Made by a program: the position numbers and the translations under genes. Under the pieces are notes generated by a model, which was not told where the DNA came from, did no database searches, and saw only the letters and a program-made list of their open reading frames with translations. Shown in pieces: positions 54,935 through 63,546 of a stretch of 64,000 nt of DNA (position 1 is the stretch's first letter; each line of letters opens with the position of its first letter). The DNA is from Methylonatrum sp040877625. GTDB taxonomy: Bacteria; Pseudomonadota; Gammaproteobacteria; Nitrococcales; Aquisalimonadaceae. Where the stretch lies: contig JBBDNK010000020.1 of NCBI GenBank assembly GCA_040877625.1, forward strand, positions 62,001-126,000, read 5' to 3'.

Positions 54935-56422
54935 TCAGTCGTCGTCGCGCACGGCCAGTTCGGTATGCGTGGCAACCTGGACGCGGGCCAGCAGGCCGGA
55001 CGTCCTGGCCTGGAAATCAGCCATATGCTCTTCCGGCACGGGGGCGCCGCTGGGCAGGTTTACGGTCATGGGATTGAAGTGGTTTCCATTCACGAGGAAT
55101 TCGTAGTGCAGGTGCGGTCCGCTGGCCAGACCCGAGCGCCCGACGTAACCGATGATCTGGCCCTGTTCGACGCGGCTGCCTGCCTTCAGGCCGTCCGCGT
55201 AGCGGGACAGGTGGGCGTAGAGGGTACGGTACTGATTGCTGTGCTGGATGATGACGGTGTGCCCGTAGCCGCCCTTGCGGCCCCGGTGGATAACGCGTCC
55301 CGAGCCGCTGGCCATGATGGCGGTGCCGGTGGGGGCGGCGAAATCGGTGCCCAGATGCGGGCGCCGCACCCCGAGTACCGGGTGTTTGCGGTTGTGGCTG
55401 AAGCCGGAACTGATGCGGGCGCTCTGGATGGGGCGGCGCAGGAACGCCTTGCGCATGTTCTCGCCGTCCGGTCCAAAGTAGCCGGTGCTGCCGTCGGGCA
55501 ATTCGAAATGCAGGGCGTTCATGCGGCGGTCGCGGTTGATGAGCTTGGCGGCCAGGATGCGGCCGTCGCGGACGCGTTCGCCATTGAGATACTCGGCTTC
55601 GTAGACCACCGAGAAGGCGTCTCCCGCGCGAATGTCCCGGTTGAAGTCGACCTGCCATTCGAAAATGCTCATGAACTGCATGAGCTGGCCATGGCTGAGC
55701 CCGGACTGGCGGCCGGCGAGAAAGAACGAGCGGTCGATGACCCCGGCGGTGTGCAGAACCCGGGTCTCGAGGGTCTGTTCTTCGATGTCTACGCTGAAAT
55801 CATCGCCTTCACGGTTTACTACCAGGGTGCGCGTCTGATCGAGCTGATAGCGCAGGGCGCTCAGCTGTTTGTTCTCTGTCAGGCGAAAATGGATTTCGTC
55901 GCCGGGGTAGATACGGGTAAGCGCCTTGATCCGCTCGTCGGTATTGACTACCCGGTGAAGTTCCTGCGGACTGAGCCCGGCGCGCTTGAAGATTGCCGCC
56001 AGGCTGTCGCCGGAGCGAACGGTGACGACTTCGAATGGCGGCTCCGGGGGCGGCGCCAGGCGGGTGATCTCCTGAATGAGCAGGGGCTCGCCCGTGCCGC
56101 TGTCGTGATGGTTGGGCATCGGCAGGCTGAGATCGAGAAACGGGCCTGGCTGCCAGGTGCGGCCTCTGCCGTTTCTGGCCGTGGGCTGGTCCGGGTTTCT
56201 GTTCGGTTGGGTATCGGTTGTCTGTTGTTCGGTGTCCGGGAGTTCCGCCGAGACGATGATTTCGGTGGGCTCGGGCGAGCGGGCGAAGGCCAGTATCACT
56301 GCGCATGAGGCGAACGCCACCATCGCGGTCAGCAGCCGGCGTCCGATGTGTCTGCGGCGTTTCGGCATGCCGCCGTTGCGGCCCGGTTTGTAATCGAGAT
56401 AGGTCAATCGTGAACCCCGCAC
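54935..56422 (-). CDS. Peptidoglycan DD-metalloendopeptidase, M23 family (MepM-like)
   Basis: About 495 residues from a GTG at 56420-56422 preceded by GGAGA; an ATG at 56366-56368 (MPKRRRHIGRR) is the main alternative. TM anchor (LLTAMVAFASCAVILAFA), Pro/Gln-rich linker, an OapA/LysM-type binding part (VRSGDSLAAIFKRAGLS), and the LytM domain with zinc ligands in RRPHLGTDFAAPTGT and SGPHLHYEF. It would cleave peptide cross-links during cell growth. The expected divergent tyrS is not present; instead two repeat copies lie upstream. Confidence 0.93.
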   Translation of the reverse strand: MRGSRLTYLDYKPGRNGGMPKRRRHIGRRLLTAMVAFASCAVILAFARSPEPTEIIVSAELPDTEQQTTDTQPNRNPDQPTARNGRGRTWQPGPFLDLSLPMPNHHDSGTGEPLLIQEITRLAPPPEPPFEVVTVRSGDSLAAIFKRAGLSPQELHRVVNTDERIKALTRIYPGDEIHFRLTENKQLSALRYQLDQTRTLVVNREGDDFSVDIEEQTLETRVLHTAGVIDRSFFLAGRQSGLSHGQLMQFMSIFEWQVDFNRDIRAGDAFSVVYEAEYLNGERVRDGRILAAKLINRDRRMNALHFELPDGSTGYFGPDGENMRKAFLRRPIQSARISSGFSHNRKHPVLGVRRPHLGTDFAAPTGTAIMASGSGRVIHRGRKGGYGHTVIIQHSNQYRTLYAHLSRYADGLKAGSRVEQGQIIGYVGRSGLASGPHLHYEFLVNGNHFNPMTVNLPSGAPVPEEHMADFQARTSGLLARVQVATHTELAVRDDD

Positions 56423-56665
56423 CTGCTTTCTCCGCCAGGTTTCCAATGCCGGAAACCGCTTGCTTTCGCGAATCCGGGATCGGAGCGCCGGATTGTGCCG
56501 CGTAGTCCTTGGTGTTGTTGACGCGGCCGCGGGAGCTGGTCAGGGGCTCATTCATGCGGCTCGTCGAATCGCTACACTATATCAGTGTGCTCGAGTGCTC
56601 AAGCAACTTATTTTCGCAAGCGATTGCTTCTGTTGCCAAAAGAAGACTATTCAGGAGGTCGCGTG

Positions 56666-56686
56666 AATAAATCAGAGGCTCCTTAA
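56666..56686 (+). repeat. Dispersed palindromic element, copy 4 (right half)
   Basis: AATAAATCAGAGGCTCC and TTAA repeat the right part of the element. It follows an excellent ribosome site and start: CAGGAGG then GTG at 56663; the frame reads MNKSEAP and stops in the repeat's TAA. It looks as if the element interrupted or replaced the beginning of a gene. Confidence 0.7.
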
Positions 56687-56717
56687 TCGCCTTGCCCACG
56701 GGCATGCTGCAAAGCCA

Positions 56718-56750
56718 GAGCTCCATGGGAATAGATCAGAGGCTCCTTAA
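56718..56750 (+). repeat. Dispersed palindromic element, copy 5
   Basis: GAGCTCCATGGGAATAGATC then AGAGGCTCCTTAA, nearly complete; only the first TTAAG is changed. The TTA at 56747-56749 is the stop codon (TAA) of the minus-strand bax gene. It lies 31 bp after copy 4 in the same orientation. The rest of the 56423-56746 gap holds an AT-rich stretch near 56575-56625 (CTATATCAG) that may contain the M23 promoter. Confidence 0.8.
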
Positions 56751-57712
56751 TGGTTGCCGAAGGTGAGTTCGTCCAATTCGTGAAGCTGGTTGGTTCTGAT
56801 CATGCTGCGGACTTCTTCGACGTAATCTTCTCCTCGCTCGGAGTAGGATGCCAGCCCTTCGGCAAGCCGCAGGCCGTTCAGTTCGTTGCCATTGCGGCGC
56901 ATGTCCGCGCGTATGCTTCGAAGCTGCCTATAGGCGGCGCCGATATTCAGCGTCAGCAGATAGTTCCTGACCGACGACTGAAGGTCCGGGAAAACGCGAA
57001 TCAGGTAGGTTTCACCTTCGGGGCGTTGTTCGGGCACGAGGCCGGCGTCTTCCTCCCAGGTCCAGACGCCGAAAATGTTGTTGGCTTCACGGACGAAGCG
57101 CGAGGTGCCCCAGCCGCTTTCATTTGCGGCCTGGGCCAAGGCGAGCGATGCGGGGATTTCGTCCACGCGGCGCAGTAATGCGGCGCGGACGTCGGCATCG
57201 TTGAGGTCGCCTTCCACCCGATAGCGCGTGGCGATCTCGGTTGCCAGGGCGTAGGCGGGGTCGTCGGCATGCAGGTTGCCGCGGGCGAAGATGTCGAGCA
57301 ACTGTTGGCGTTTGTACCGAAGCTGCGAATTCTCGGCGACGATCAGTGGCACCAGGGTGCGGAAGAACAGTGCCTTGCGGGCATTGACGTCCAGTTCGTC
57401 GATGCCTTTCGGGAAACGCTTCACCGCGAGTGCCGGAATGGTGTTGCCCGGTGGCCAGTCGAAGTCGGTTTCCTGGAAGGTGCGTTCAAGTTCAATGACC
57501 GTGTCAAGTTCGATGCTGCGCAGGGACGTCGGGGCGGTGAGGCCGCGGATGCCGTCGGATCCTTGAGAAGCTTCCAGGCGGAGGTCGGGCAGTGCCTGGT
57601 GGCCGAGCGTCAGGCCCACGACAAGCAGGATGACCGTGCTTGTCAGCACGAGTACCCGGTGATCGGTTATCGCCAGGCGCTGGGGTTGTGCTGGTTCGCC
57701 ACTCACGGGCAT
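56747..57712 (-). CDS. bax: Bax-type glucosaminidase (peptidoglycan hydrolase)
   Basis: 321 residues from the ATG at 57710-57712. An N-terminal membrane anchor (about 17-38, VLVLTSTVILLVVGLTLG) precedes a glucosaminidase domain: SLALAQAANESGWGTSRF with the catalytic Glu, NNIFGVWTWEEDAG, and the C-terminal YLLTLNIGAAYRQLRSIRA. E. coli Bax is of this family. The stop codon is provided by a repeat copy, so the extreme C-terminus (ELTFGNH) may not be original. Confidence 0.88.
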   Translation of the reverse strand: MPVSGEPAQPQRLAITDHRVLVLTSTVILLVVGLTLGHQALPDLRLEASQGSDGIRGLTAPTSLRSIELDTVIELERTFQETDFDWPPGNTIPALAVKRFPKGIDELDVNARKALFFRTLVPLIVAENSQLRYKRQQLLDIFARGNLHADDPAYALATEIATRYRVEGDLNDADVRAALLRRVDEIPASLALAQAANESGWGTSRFVREANNIFGVWTWEEDAGLVPEQRPEGETYLIRVFPDLQSSVRNYLLTLNIGAAYRQLRSIRADMRRNGNELNGLRLAEGLASYSERGEDYVEEVRSMIRTNQLHELDELTFGNH

Positions 57713-57892
57713 TACCTCGTCTCGGGTTCCACGGCTGGAGCACCGTCCTGGCAGGCTCCGGTTCCGCTTTTCGCGCACCGACAGGCCCGCGGCCACGTGG
57801 TCGCGGGTGCGGTAAGCCATCCATGGGGGAGCACGAAGGTGGTATTTGTTCAGCGCGGTATTGTACCCGATTGCGATCGGGAGTGTTGATGG

Positions 57893-58351
57893 CTATTCCA
57901 GTGACAGTATGTCGGTCCAGTTTTGTTCGGACACCGGCATGACGGACAGGCGGTTGCCTTTGCGCACCAGGGCCATGTCCTCGAGTTCTGGGCGTTGCTT
58001 GAGTTCGGGGAGGCTGATGGTACGTTTCAGTTTTCTTACCAGGCGGATGTCGACCATGTACCAGCGCGGCTGGGCGGGGTCGCTTTTGGGGTCGTAGTGG
58101 GGGTCTTCGGGGTCGAATGCGGTGTGATCGGGGTAGCCTTCCCTGACGACTTCGGCGATGCCCACGATACCGGGCACGTCGGTGTTGGAGTGGTAGAAGA
58201 AGACCTGGTCACCGATGCGCATGTCGTCGCGCATCATGTTGCGGGCCTGATAGTTCCGGACCCCGTCCCAGTGCTCGGTCTGGTTCGGCCGGGACGCCAG
58301 GTGATCGATGCCGAAGACGTCGGGTTCGGATTTCATCAGCCAGTACTGCAT
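57893..58351 (-). CDS. EVE domain-containing protein
   Basis: 152 residues: YWLMKSEPDVFGIDHLASRP, HWDGVRNYQARNMMRDDMRI, VFFYHSNTDVPGIVGIAEVV, DIRLVRKLKRTISLPELK. The EVE/PUA-like fold binds modified bases in nucleic acids. It lies on the same strand as fau, zapA and ssrS, separated by the scaffold gap. 58352-58501 holds no gene. Confidence 0.93.
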   Translation of the reverse strand: MQYWLMKSEPDVFGIDHLASRPNQTEHWDGVRNYQARNMMRDDMRIGDQVFFYHSNTDVPGIVGIAEVVREGYPDHTAFDPEDPHYDPKSDPAQPRWYMVDIRLVRKLKRTISLPELKQRPELEDMALVRKGNRLSVMPVSEQNWTDILSLE

Positions 58352-58446
58352 GTGGTTCTCCCGCGGTCAGATTCAGAATTTGTCAACGTTGATGTTTCAG
58401 CAAGGCGCACCTGAATGCAGTGGCTTCGATCCGGTCGGCCGAGGCG

Positions 58447-58501
58447 GGTGGTCCCCGGCAGGCGGTCTCCCTGGGTAGCGGGGCCTAGAATAACCCGTCA
58501 G
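58447..58501 (+). repeat. 55-bp sequence duplicated exactly across the N gap (left copy)
   Basis: It begins GGTGGTCCCCGGCAGGCGGT and ends AACCCGTCAG, and is identical to 58602-58656. It abuts the first N directly. A k-mer-length overlap of two contigs is the simplest reading. Confidence 0.9.
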
Positions 58502-58601
58502 NNNNNNNNNNNNNNNNNNNNNNNNNNNNNNNNNNNNNNNNNNNNNNNNNNNNNNNNNNNNNNNNNNNNNNNNNNNNNNNNNNNNNNNNNNNNNNNNNNN
58601 N
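58502..58601. other. Scaffold gap of 100 N
   Basis: Exactly 100 N, a placeholder length. It is flanked on both sides by the same 55-bp sequence, so true missing sequence may be none, or a tandem array of unknown length. Confidence 0.99.
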
Positions 58602-58656
58602 GGTGGTCCCCGGCAGGCGGTCTCCCTGGGTAGCGGGGCCTAGAATAACCCGTCAG
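58602..58656 (+). repeat. 55-bp sequence duplicated exactly across the N gap (right copy)
   Basis: Starts immediately after the last N and is identical to 58447-58501; unique sequence resumes at 58657, ten bases before the fau stop codon. Confidence 0.9.
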
Positions 58657-58666
58657 GCCAGGCACG

Positions 58667-59260
58667 TCAGGCGCGGGGGCGTATCAGGCCGCGGTCCGTG
58701 GCGATGGCGGTCAGGGGCACGTCCCAGGGCTCCGCCGGGAGTTCATCGAGTTGCTGGAAGTGATGTGCGACGCCGACCAGGCGTGGATGCTGCCATGCCG
58801 GTCGATGGTGCACAAAACCGAAGGTGCGGTCGTAGAAGCCGCCGCCCATGCCCAGGCGATGACCTCGTGCGTCGAAGGCGACCAGTGGCGCCAGTACCAG
58901 GTCCAGTTGCCGTGGGCTGATCCGCGTGCCGGCTGCCGAGGGTTCGGGTATATCGAAGCGGTTCCGGATCAGGCGGCTGCCGGGAGTGTAACGTCGGAAC
59001 CAGAGATGGTTGCCGCCGCGACCGGCGAGTACCGGCAGGTAGACTTGCTTGCCGTCGCGCCAGGCCGCTCTGGCCAGTGGTGTGAGGTCCGGCTCACCGT
59101 CGTTGGGCAGGTATAACGCCACATGCCGTGCCCGGCGCCAGGGCTTCCAGCGGTTCAGTACCGCCGCCAGCTGCCTGGACGCACGTTTTTGCTCGCGCGA
59201 CGTGAGGCTGCGTCGGCGCGCACGGATGTCTCGGCGGATGTCGCCCTTGGATGCGATCAA
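58667..59260 (-). CDS. fau: 5-formyltetrahydrofolate cyclo-ligase
   Basis: 197 residues: KGDIRRDIRARRRSLTSREQ, VALYLPNDGEPDLTPLARAA, the LVLAPLVAFDARGHRLGMGGG motif with ATP/Mg loop, FYDRTFG and VPLTAIATDRGLI. It recycles 5-formyl-THF. The location just downstream of ssrS is the classic ygfA position. Confidence 0.95.
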   Translation of the reverse strand: MIASKGDIRRDIRARRRSLTSREQKRASRQLAAVLNRWKPWRRARHVALYLPNDGEPDLTPLARAAWRDGKQVYLPVLAGRGGNHLWFRRYTPGSRLIRNRFDIPEPSAAGTRISPRQLDLVLAPLVAFDARGHRLGMGGGFYDRTFGFVHHRPAWQHPRLVGVAHHFQQLDELPAEPWDVPLTAIATDRGLIRPRA

Positions 59261-59400
59261 TGCAGATGCCTCGCGGTTGCCGGTTCGGCGTTCGATTCTA
59301 GCCCGAATGACGCATTAATTCGCACGATCAGCGCATGGGCACACGCCAGGTTTGGCCTTTCGCATAGAAGAAGGAGGGGATGCGGTGGGGGGTAAAAATG

Positions 59401-59590
59401 GGCATCCCCCGCCTGCGCCGTGCAGGTGTCGCCCCTTGAACCCTATGGTTCAGGTGGGGAGGACGAGTGGGTCCTTAGGCTTTCCGCACGGGGCGGACAT
59501 GCACACCGGAGACCACCACGTTATTCCCCAGGCGAATAAGTTGAGGGTCAAGAATCGCTATTCCCGCTCTCGAACGCCGCAGGGGATGCC
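59401..59590 (-). ncRNA. ssrS: 6S RNA
   Basis: On the minus strand the 5' end GGCATCCCCTGCGGCG pairs with the 3' end GCGCAGGCGGGGGATGCC. Near the 3' side CTGAACCATAGGGTTCAAGG then GGCGACACCTGCA matches the conserved 3' half of gammaproteobacterial 6S RNA. The central region (about 59455-59560) can form the open bubble that mimics a promoter. It lies between zapA and fau, its usual genomic place. 6S RNA binds sigma-70 RNA polymerase in stationary phase. Ends are approximate. Confidence 0.88.
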
Positions 59591-59667
59591 ACATCTCCAT
59601 GTTGGGGGTAAAGGCGGAGGACTGCAACAGGAATCGGCGAACATGCGCATGCCGTCACAGGTCACCG

Positions 59668-59985
59668 CTAGGCGTCGTTGCCGGTGCCGTCCTCTTTGAG
59701 GGCGGCGGCAAGGCGGCGATTCATGCCGGATACACGATCTTCCACCAGCCGGGACACGGACTCGCTGTTCTCCTGCGTCTGCAGCATTTCATGGGTGATA
59801 TTGAGCGCGACCATCACCGCAATGCGATCCGAGCCGACCACCTTGCCGCTGTCTCTGATCTCTTTCATGCGACGGTTGAGGTAGGCGGCGGATTTCATCA
59901 GCGCGGCCTTTTCTTCTTCCGGGCAGGCGATCAGGTATTCTTTATCGAGGACGGTTACCTTTACTGGGTCGACGGACGGTTTCAT
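59668..59985 (-). CDS. zapA: Cell division protein ZapA
   Basis: 105 residues: VKVTVLDKEYLIACPEEEKA, LMKSAAYLNRRMKEIRDSGK, DRIAVMVALNITHEMLQTQE, a C-terminal coiled coil (about 65-97). It promotes FtsZ bundling at the septum. Its ATG overlaps the stop of the preceding coiled-coil gene by one base. 6S RNA follows within 80 bases. Confidence 0.95.
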   Translation of the reverse strand: MKPSVDPVKVTVLDKEYLIACPEEEKAALMKSAAYLNRRMKEIRDSGKVVGSDRIAVMVALNITHEMLQTQENSESVSRLVEDRVSGMNRRLAAALKEDGTGNDA

Positions 59986-60212
59986 CAGTGTTGTTCCATG
60001 GCCTTGAGGCGGCTGATCATGGCCTCGATCCGGGATCGGGCCATTTCGTTCTTCTCCAGCAGGCCGGCGCGTTCGGCGCTGAGCGTGTCCTGGGAGTGCC
60101 TGAGCACGCGGTTCTCTTCGCGCAGACGCGCGCAGAGATCCACCAGGCGTTCGACGCGCTGTTCGAGCTGCTGGATGTCTTCTCTCAGTTTTCGGGCATC
60201 GACGTCATTCAT
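59985..60212 (-). CDS. TIGR02449-type small coiled-coil (ZapB-like) protein
   Basis: 75 residues, nearly all heptad-patterned helix: DIQQLEQRVERLVDLCARLR, EENRVLRHSQDTLSAERAGL, LEKNEMARSRIEAMISRLKA. The family is found immediately upstream of zapA in many gammaproteobacteria and is thought to act with it in division. Translation is coupled to zapA. Confidence 0.9.
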   Translation of the reverse strand: MNDVDARKLREDIQQLEQRVERLVDLCARLREENRVLRHSQDTLSAERAGLLEKNEMARSRIEAMISRLKAMEQH

Positions 60213-60277
60213 GTTTTACACCGCAAAGTCGGGCTTCCCCGTGCCAGCCCCGGCCAGCTCAATGGTAGGATACTGCT

Positions 60278-60315
60278 TTAAGGAGCCTCTGATCTATTCC
60301 CATGGAGCTCCTTAA
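60278..60315 (-). repeat. Dispersed palindromic element, copy 6 (complete, reverse orientation)
   Basis: TTAAGGAG (60278-60285) and CTCCTTAA (60308-60315), 38 bp, with the core read on the minus strand. It lies between the divergent coiled-coil gene and ygfB, 35 bp before the ygfB ATG. The only copy in minus orientation. Confidence 0.85.
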
Positions 60316-60349
60316 CATAGCCCAGCAATCATGATCCTGATGGAGCATC

Positions 60350-60934
60350 ATGAACGTTAATCTCCCCGACTTCCACGATCTGGATACCGCACTGGCCGCT
60401 GTCGGCGCACATATGGGTGCGGCTGAAAGCCAGGGCCTGCTCTGCGGCCTGGTCAGCGCCCGCGCCGACGCCGATGCGGCGCACTGGATTGCCCAGGTGC
60501 TGGAGGATGCCGAGCCCAAGGGTGATCCCGCCCGCACCGCGGTTGAGCTGCTGGCCGCGACCTGGCAGGAAACCCTGAGTGGTCTCGAGGACTCCAACCT
60601 CGGGCTGGCGCTTTTATTGCCGGATGATGCCGTGACGCTGCCTGAGCGCGCCGTGGCGCTGGGGCAGTGGTGCCAGGGCTTTCTATACGGCGTCGGTCAG
60701 GCGGATCAGGGGAAGCTGCCGGAGCAGGTGCGGGAAGTCGTGCTGAGCCTGGCGGATATCGCCCGTATCGACAGCGAGAATACCGAGGAGGCAGACGAGG
60801 ACGCCTACGCCGAGCTGGTGGAGTTTGTGCGCGTGGCGGCGCTGCTGGTTCGCGAGCACCTGCTGCCCGCGGCGCGCGGTGGGCCTGTCGATATCCGTCT
60901 GCCGTCGCAGGGCCCGGGCTCGACGCTGCATTGA
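60350..60934 (+). CDS. ygfB: YgfB/UPF0149 family protein
   Basis: 194 residues: LDTALAAVGAHMGAAESQGL, LCGLVSARAD, LALLLPDDAVTLPERAVALG, QWCQGFLYGVGQ and an acidic helix (ENTEEADEDAYAELVEFVRV). The helical YecA/YgfB fold. In Pseudomonas YgfB influences ampDh3 and beta-lactam response; the role here is unproven. It precedes pepP by 24 bp in the usual ygfB-pepP-ubiH-ubiI operon. Confidence 0.93.
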   Translation: MNVNLPDFHDLDTALAAVGAHMGAAESQGLLCGLVSARADADAAHWIAQVLEDAEPKGDPARTAVELLAATWQETLSGLEDSNLGLALLLPDDAVTLPERAVALGQWCQGFLYGVGQADQGKLPEQVREVVLSLADIARIDSENTEEADEDAYAELVEFVRVAALLVREHLLPAARGGPVDIRLPSQGPGSTLH

Positions 60935-60958
60935 CTGTATTCAATCACTGGAGGTTGC

Positions 60959-62263
60959 ATGAATCGCGATGAGTATCAGCACCGTCGGCGTGAGCTGATG
61001 AGCATGATGGGGGAGAATACGGTTGCCGTGCTGGCGGCGGCCCCCGAACAGGTGCGCAATCGCGACGTTTTGTACCCGTATCGTCAGGATAGCGATTTCT
61101 ACTACCTGACCGGTTTTCCGGAGCCGGAGTCGGTGCTGGTGCTGGTTCCCGGCCGTGAGCATGGCGAATACGTGCTGTTCTGTCGTGAGCGTGATCCCGA
61201 TCGCGAGGTCTGGGACGGGCCCCGTGCCGGTCAGGAGGGTGCCTGTGAACACTACGGTGCCGATGATGCGTTTCCCATTGACGATATTGACGACATCCTC
61301 CCGGGCCTGCTGGAGGGCCGGCGCAAGGTCTACAGCATGGTCGGCCAGAATGCGGAAATGGACCAGATACTGTTTGGCTGGGTCAATCAGATCCGCTCGC
61401 GCGCGCGGCAGGGTGCCCGTGCCCCCGAGGAATTCGTCTCGCTTGAGCACCTGCTGCACGAAATGCGGGTGATCAAGAGCGCGGCGGAGATCCGGTTGAT
61501 GCGTGATGCCGCCCAGATCGCCGTGGCCGCTCACCGGCGTGCCATGGAAGTCTGTCGGCCGGGGATGCGCGAGTACGAGGTCGAGGCGGAGTTTGCCGGT
61601 ATCTTTCGTCGCCAAAACGGTCAACATGCCTATTCGCCCATCGTCGGCGGCGGGCGCAATGGCTGCATTCTCCACTATGTGGAAAACACCGCCGAGCTCA
61701 ACGATGGCGACCTGTTGTTGATCGATGCCGGATGCGAGCTGGACTGCTACGCCTCGGACATCACGCGCACATTCCCGGTGAACGGCCGTTTCAGCGGCGA
61801 GCAGCGAGCAGTGTACGAGGTGGTCCTGGCCGCCCAACTGGCCGCTATCGAGGAAGTCCGTATCGGCAATCACTGGAACCAGCCGCACGAGGCGGCGATA
61901 AGGGTGCTGACCCAGGGGTTGATCGATCTGGGCGTGCTCCAGGGGGAGCTGGACGGCCTGATCGAAACCGAGGCCTACCGCCCCTTCTACATGCATCGCA
62001 CCGGCCATTGGCTGGGCATGGACGTGCACGATGTGGGTGACTACAAGGTGGACGGTCAGTGGCGGGAGCTTGAGCCCGGCATGGTGCTGACCGTGGAGCC
62101 CGGGCTTTATATCGCCGAGGGCACCCCGGGGGTGGATGCACGCTGGTGCAATATCGGTGTGCGCATCGAGGACGATGTCGCCGTGACCCGGGACGGGCCC
62201 GATGTGATTAGCGCCGGCGCGCCCAAGACCGTGGACGAAATCGAGGCATTGATGCGGACGTGA
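60959..62263 (+). CDS. pepP: Xaa-Pro aminopeptidase P
   Basis: 434 residues after GGAGGTTGC. The N-terminal domain has YPYRQDSDFYYLTGFPEPES. The M24 pita-bread domain has di-manganese ligands in LLIDAGCELDCYASDITRTF, HRTGHWLGMDVHDVG, VEPGLY and GVRIEDDVAV. It releases N-terminal residues before proline. Its TGA overlaps the GTG of ubiH. Confidence 0.97.
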   Translation: MNRDEYQHRRRELMSMMGENTVAVLAAAPEQVRNRDVLYPYRQDSDFYYLTGFPEPESVLVLVPGREHGEYVLFCRERDPDREVWDGPRAGQEGACEHYGADDAFPIDDIDDILPGLLEGRRKVYSMVGQNAEMDQILFGWVNQIRSRARQGARAPEEFVSLEHLLHEMRVIKSAAEIRLMRDAAQIAVAAHRRAMEVCRPGMREYEVEAEFAGIFRRQNGQHAYSPIVGGGRNGCILHYVENTAELNDGDLLLIDAGCELDCYASDITRTFPVNGRFSGEQRAVYEVVLAAQLAAIEEVRIGNHWNQPHEAAIRVLTQGLIDLGVLQGELDGLIETEAYRPFYMHRTGHWLGMDVHDVGDYKVDGQWRELEPGMVLTVEPGLYIAEGTPGVDARWCNIGVRIEDDVAVTRDGPDVISAGAPKTVDEIEALMRT

Positions 62264-63546
62264 CGGTACAAGGCGGCGAGAGCGACTTTGACCTGATTAT
62301 CGTGGGCGGAGGCCTGGTTGGCATGAGCCTGGCCCATGCGCTGGCCGGTTCACGTCTGCGCATGGCACTGGTGGAGGCGGTCGCGCCAAGTATTGCCACC
62401 GATCCGGACTACGACGAGCGCAGCACCGCGCTGTCGCCGAGTACGCGGCGCATTTTCCAGGCGCTGGGCTGCTGGGAGGCGGTCGAGGGTGCGTCTGCCG
62501 CGATTCGCGAGATTCACGTTTCCGACCAGGGCGGTTTCGGCATGACCCGTATGAAGGCTGCGGACGAAGGGCTGGAGGCGCTTGGTTATGTGGTGCCCAA
62601 TCGGGTGCTTGGCCGGGTGCTTGGCGAGCGCATTGCCGACCAGTCCAACCTCACCATCTATCGACCCGCGGAAGTGGAACGCCTGGAGGATCATGGCGAC
62701 CATGTCAGCCTGCGGGTTCGTGCCGACGGCGAGGGCATGACGCTACGGGCACGGCTGGCCGCGGCGGCGGACGGCAGCCGTTCGGCGCTGCGCGCGCAGT
62801 TGGGGGTCGCCGCCCGCGAGACCGACTACGGCCAGACCGGCATCACCGCCACGGTAACGACCTCGTTGCCGTCGGACGGGCGGGCATTTGAACGCTTCAC
62901 CCGTACCGGGCCGCTGGCCATGCTGCCGCTGCCCGGAGGGCACTGTTCTCTGGTCTGGACGGTTCGCAGCGATACCGCCGAGCACCTGCTGGCGCTGCCG
63001 GACGACGCCTTTCTGGCCGAACTTCAGCAGGCTTTCGGTTTCCGGCTGGGCCGCCTGTTGCGGGTCGGTCGGCGAGCGGCCTGGCCTCTGTCTCTGGTGC
63101 GCAGCCGCCAGCGCCGTCAGGGGCGCACGGTGATGGTCGGCAATGCGGCGAATACGCTGCATCCGGTTGCCGGCCAGGGCTTCAACCTGGCCCTGCGGGA
63201 CGTGGCCGAGCTGGCGGAGCAGGTGCATGACGCCACGGCGACCGGCGGCGACCCCGGAGCCGACCAGGTGCTGAAGCGCTATCTGGCCGCCCGTGCTCCC
63301 GATGATCGCCGGGTCGTGACCTTTACCGATAGCCTGGTGCGGCTGTTTTCCAATCGGCTGCCCGGTGTACGCCTGGGCCGTAACCTGGGGCTGGTGGCCA
63401 TGGAGCTGTTTCCCGCCAGCCGTCGCTGGCTGATGCGCCAGGCCATGGGCCGCGGCGTGCGGCCGTCGCGGTTGGCCCGGGGCCTGCCCTTGCAGTCGAT
63501 ACCGGAACAACGTGCCGCGGATAACCGGAGTGCTGCCAATGGCTGA
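62260..63546 (+). CDS. ubiH: 2-octaprenyl-6-methoxyphenyl hydroxylase UbiH
   Basis: 428 residues from a GTG overlapping the pepP stop. FAD-binding DLIIVGGGLVGMSLAHALAG, the DG-type motif AAADGSRSALRAQLG, and GNAANTLHPVAGQGFNLALR. Ubiquinone-ring hydroxylase. The C-terminal tail (VRPSRLARGLPLQSIPEQRA) is somewhat long. Overlaps ubiI by 8 bases. Confidence 0.95.
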   Translation: MTVQGGESDFDLIIVGGGLVGMSLAHALAGSRLRMALVEAVAPSIATDPDYDERSTALSPSTRRIFQALGCWEAVEGASAAIREIHVSDQGGFGMTRMKAADEGLEALGYVVPNRVLGRVLGERIADQSNLTIYRPAEVERLEDHGDHVSLRVRADGEGMTLRARLAAAADGSRSALRAQLGVAARETDYGQTGITATVTTSLPSDGRAFERFTRTGPLAMLPLPGGHCSLVWTVRSDTAEHLLALPDDAFLAELQQAFGFRLGRLLRVGRRAAWPLSLVRSRQRRQGRTVMVGNAANTLHPVAGQGFNLALRDVAELAEQVHDATATGGDPGADQVLKRYLAARAPDDRRVVTFTDSLVRLFSNRLPGVRLGRNLGLVAMELFPASRRWLMRQAMGRGVRPSRLARGLPLQSIPEQRAADNRSAANG

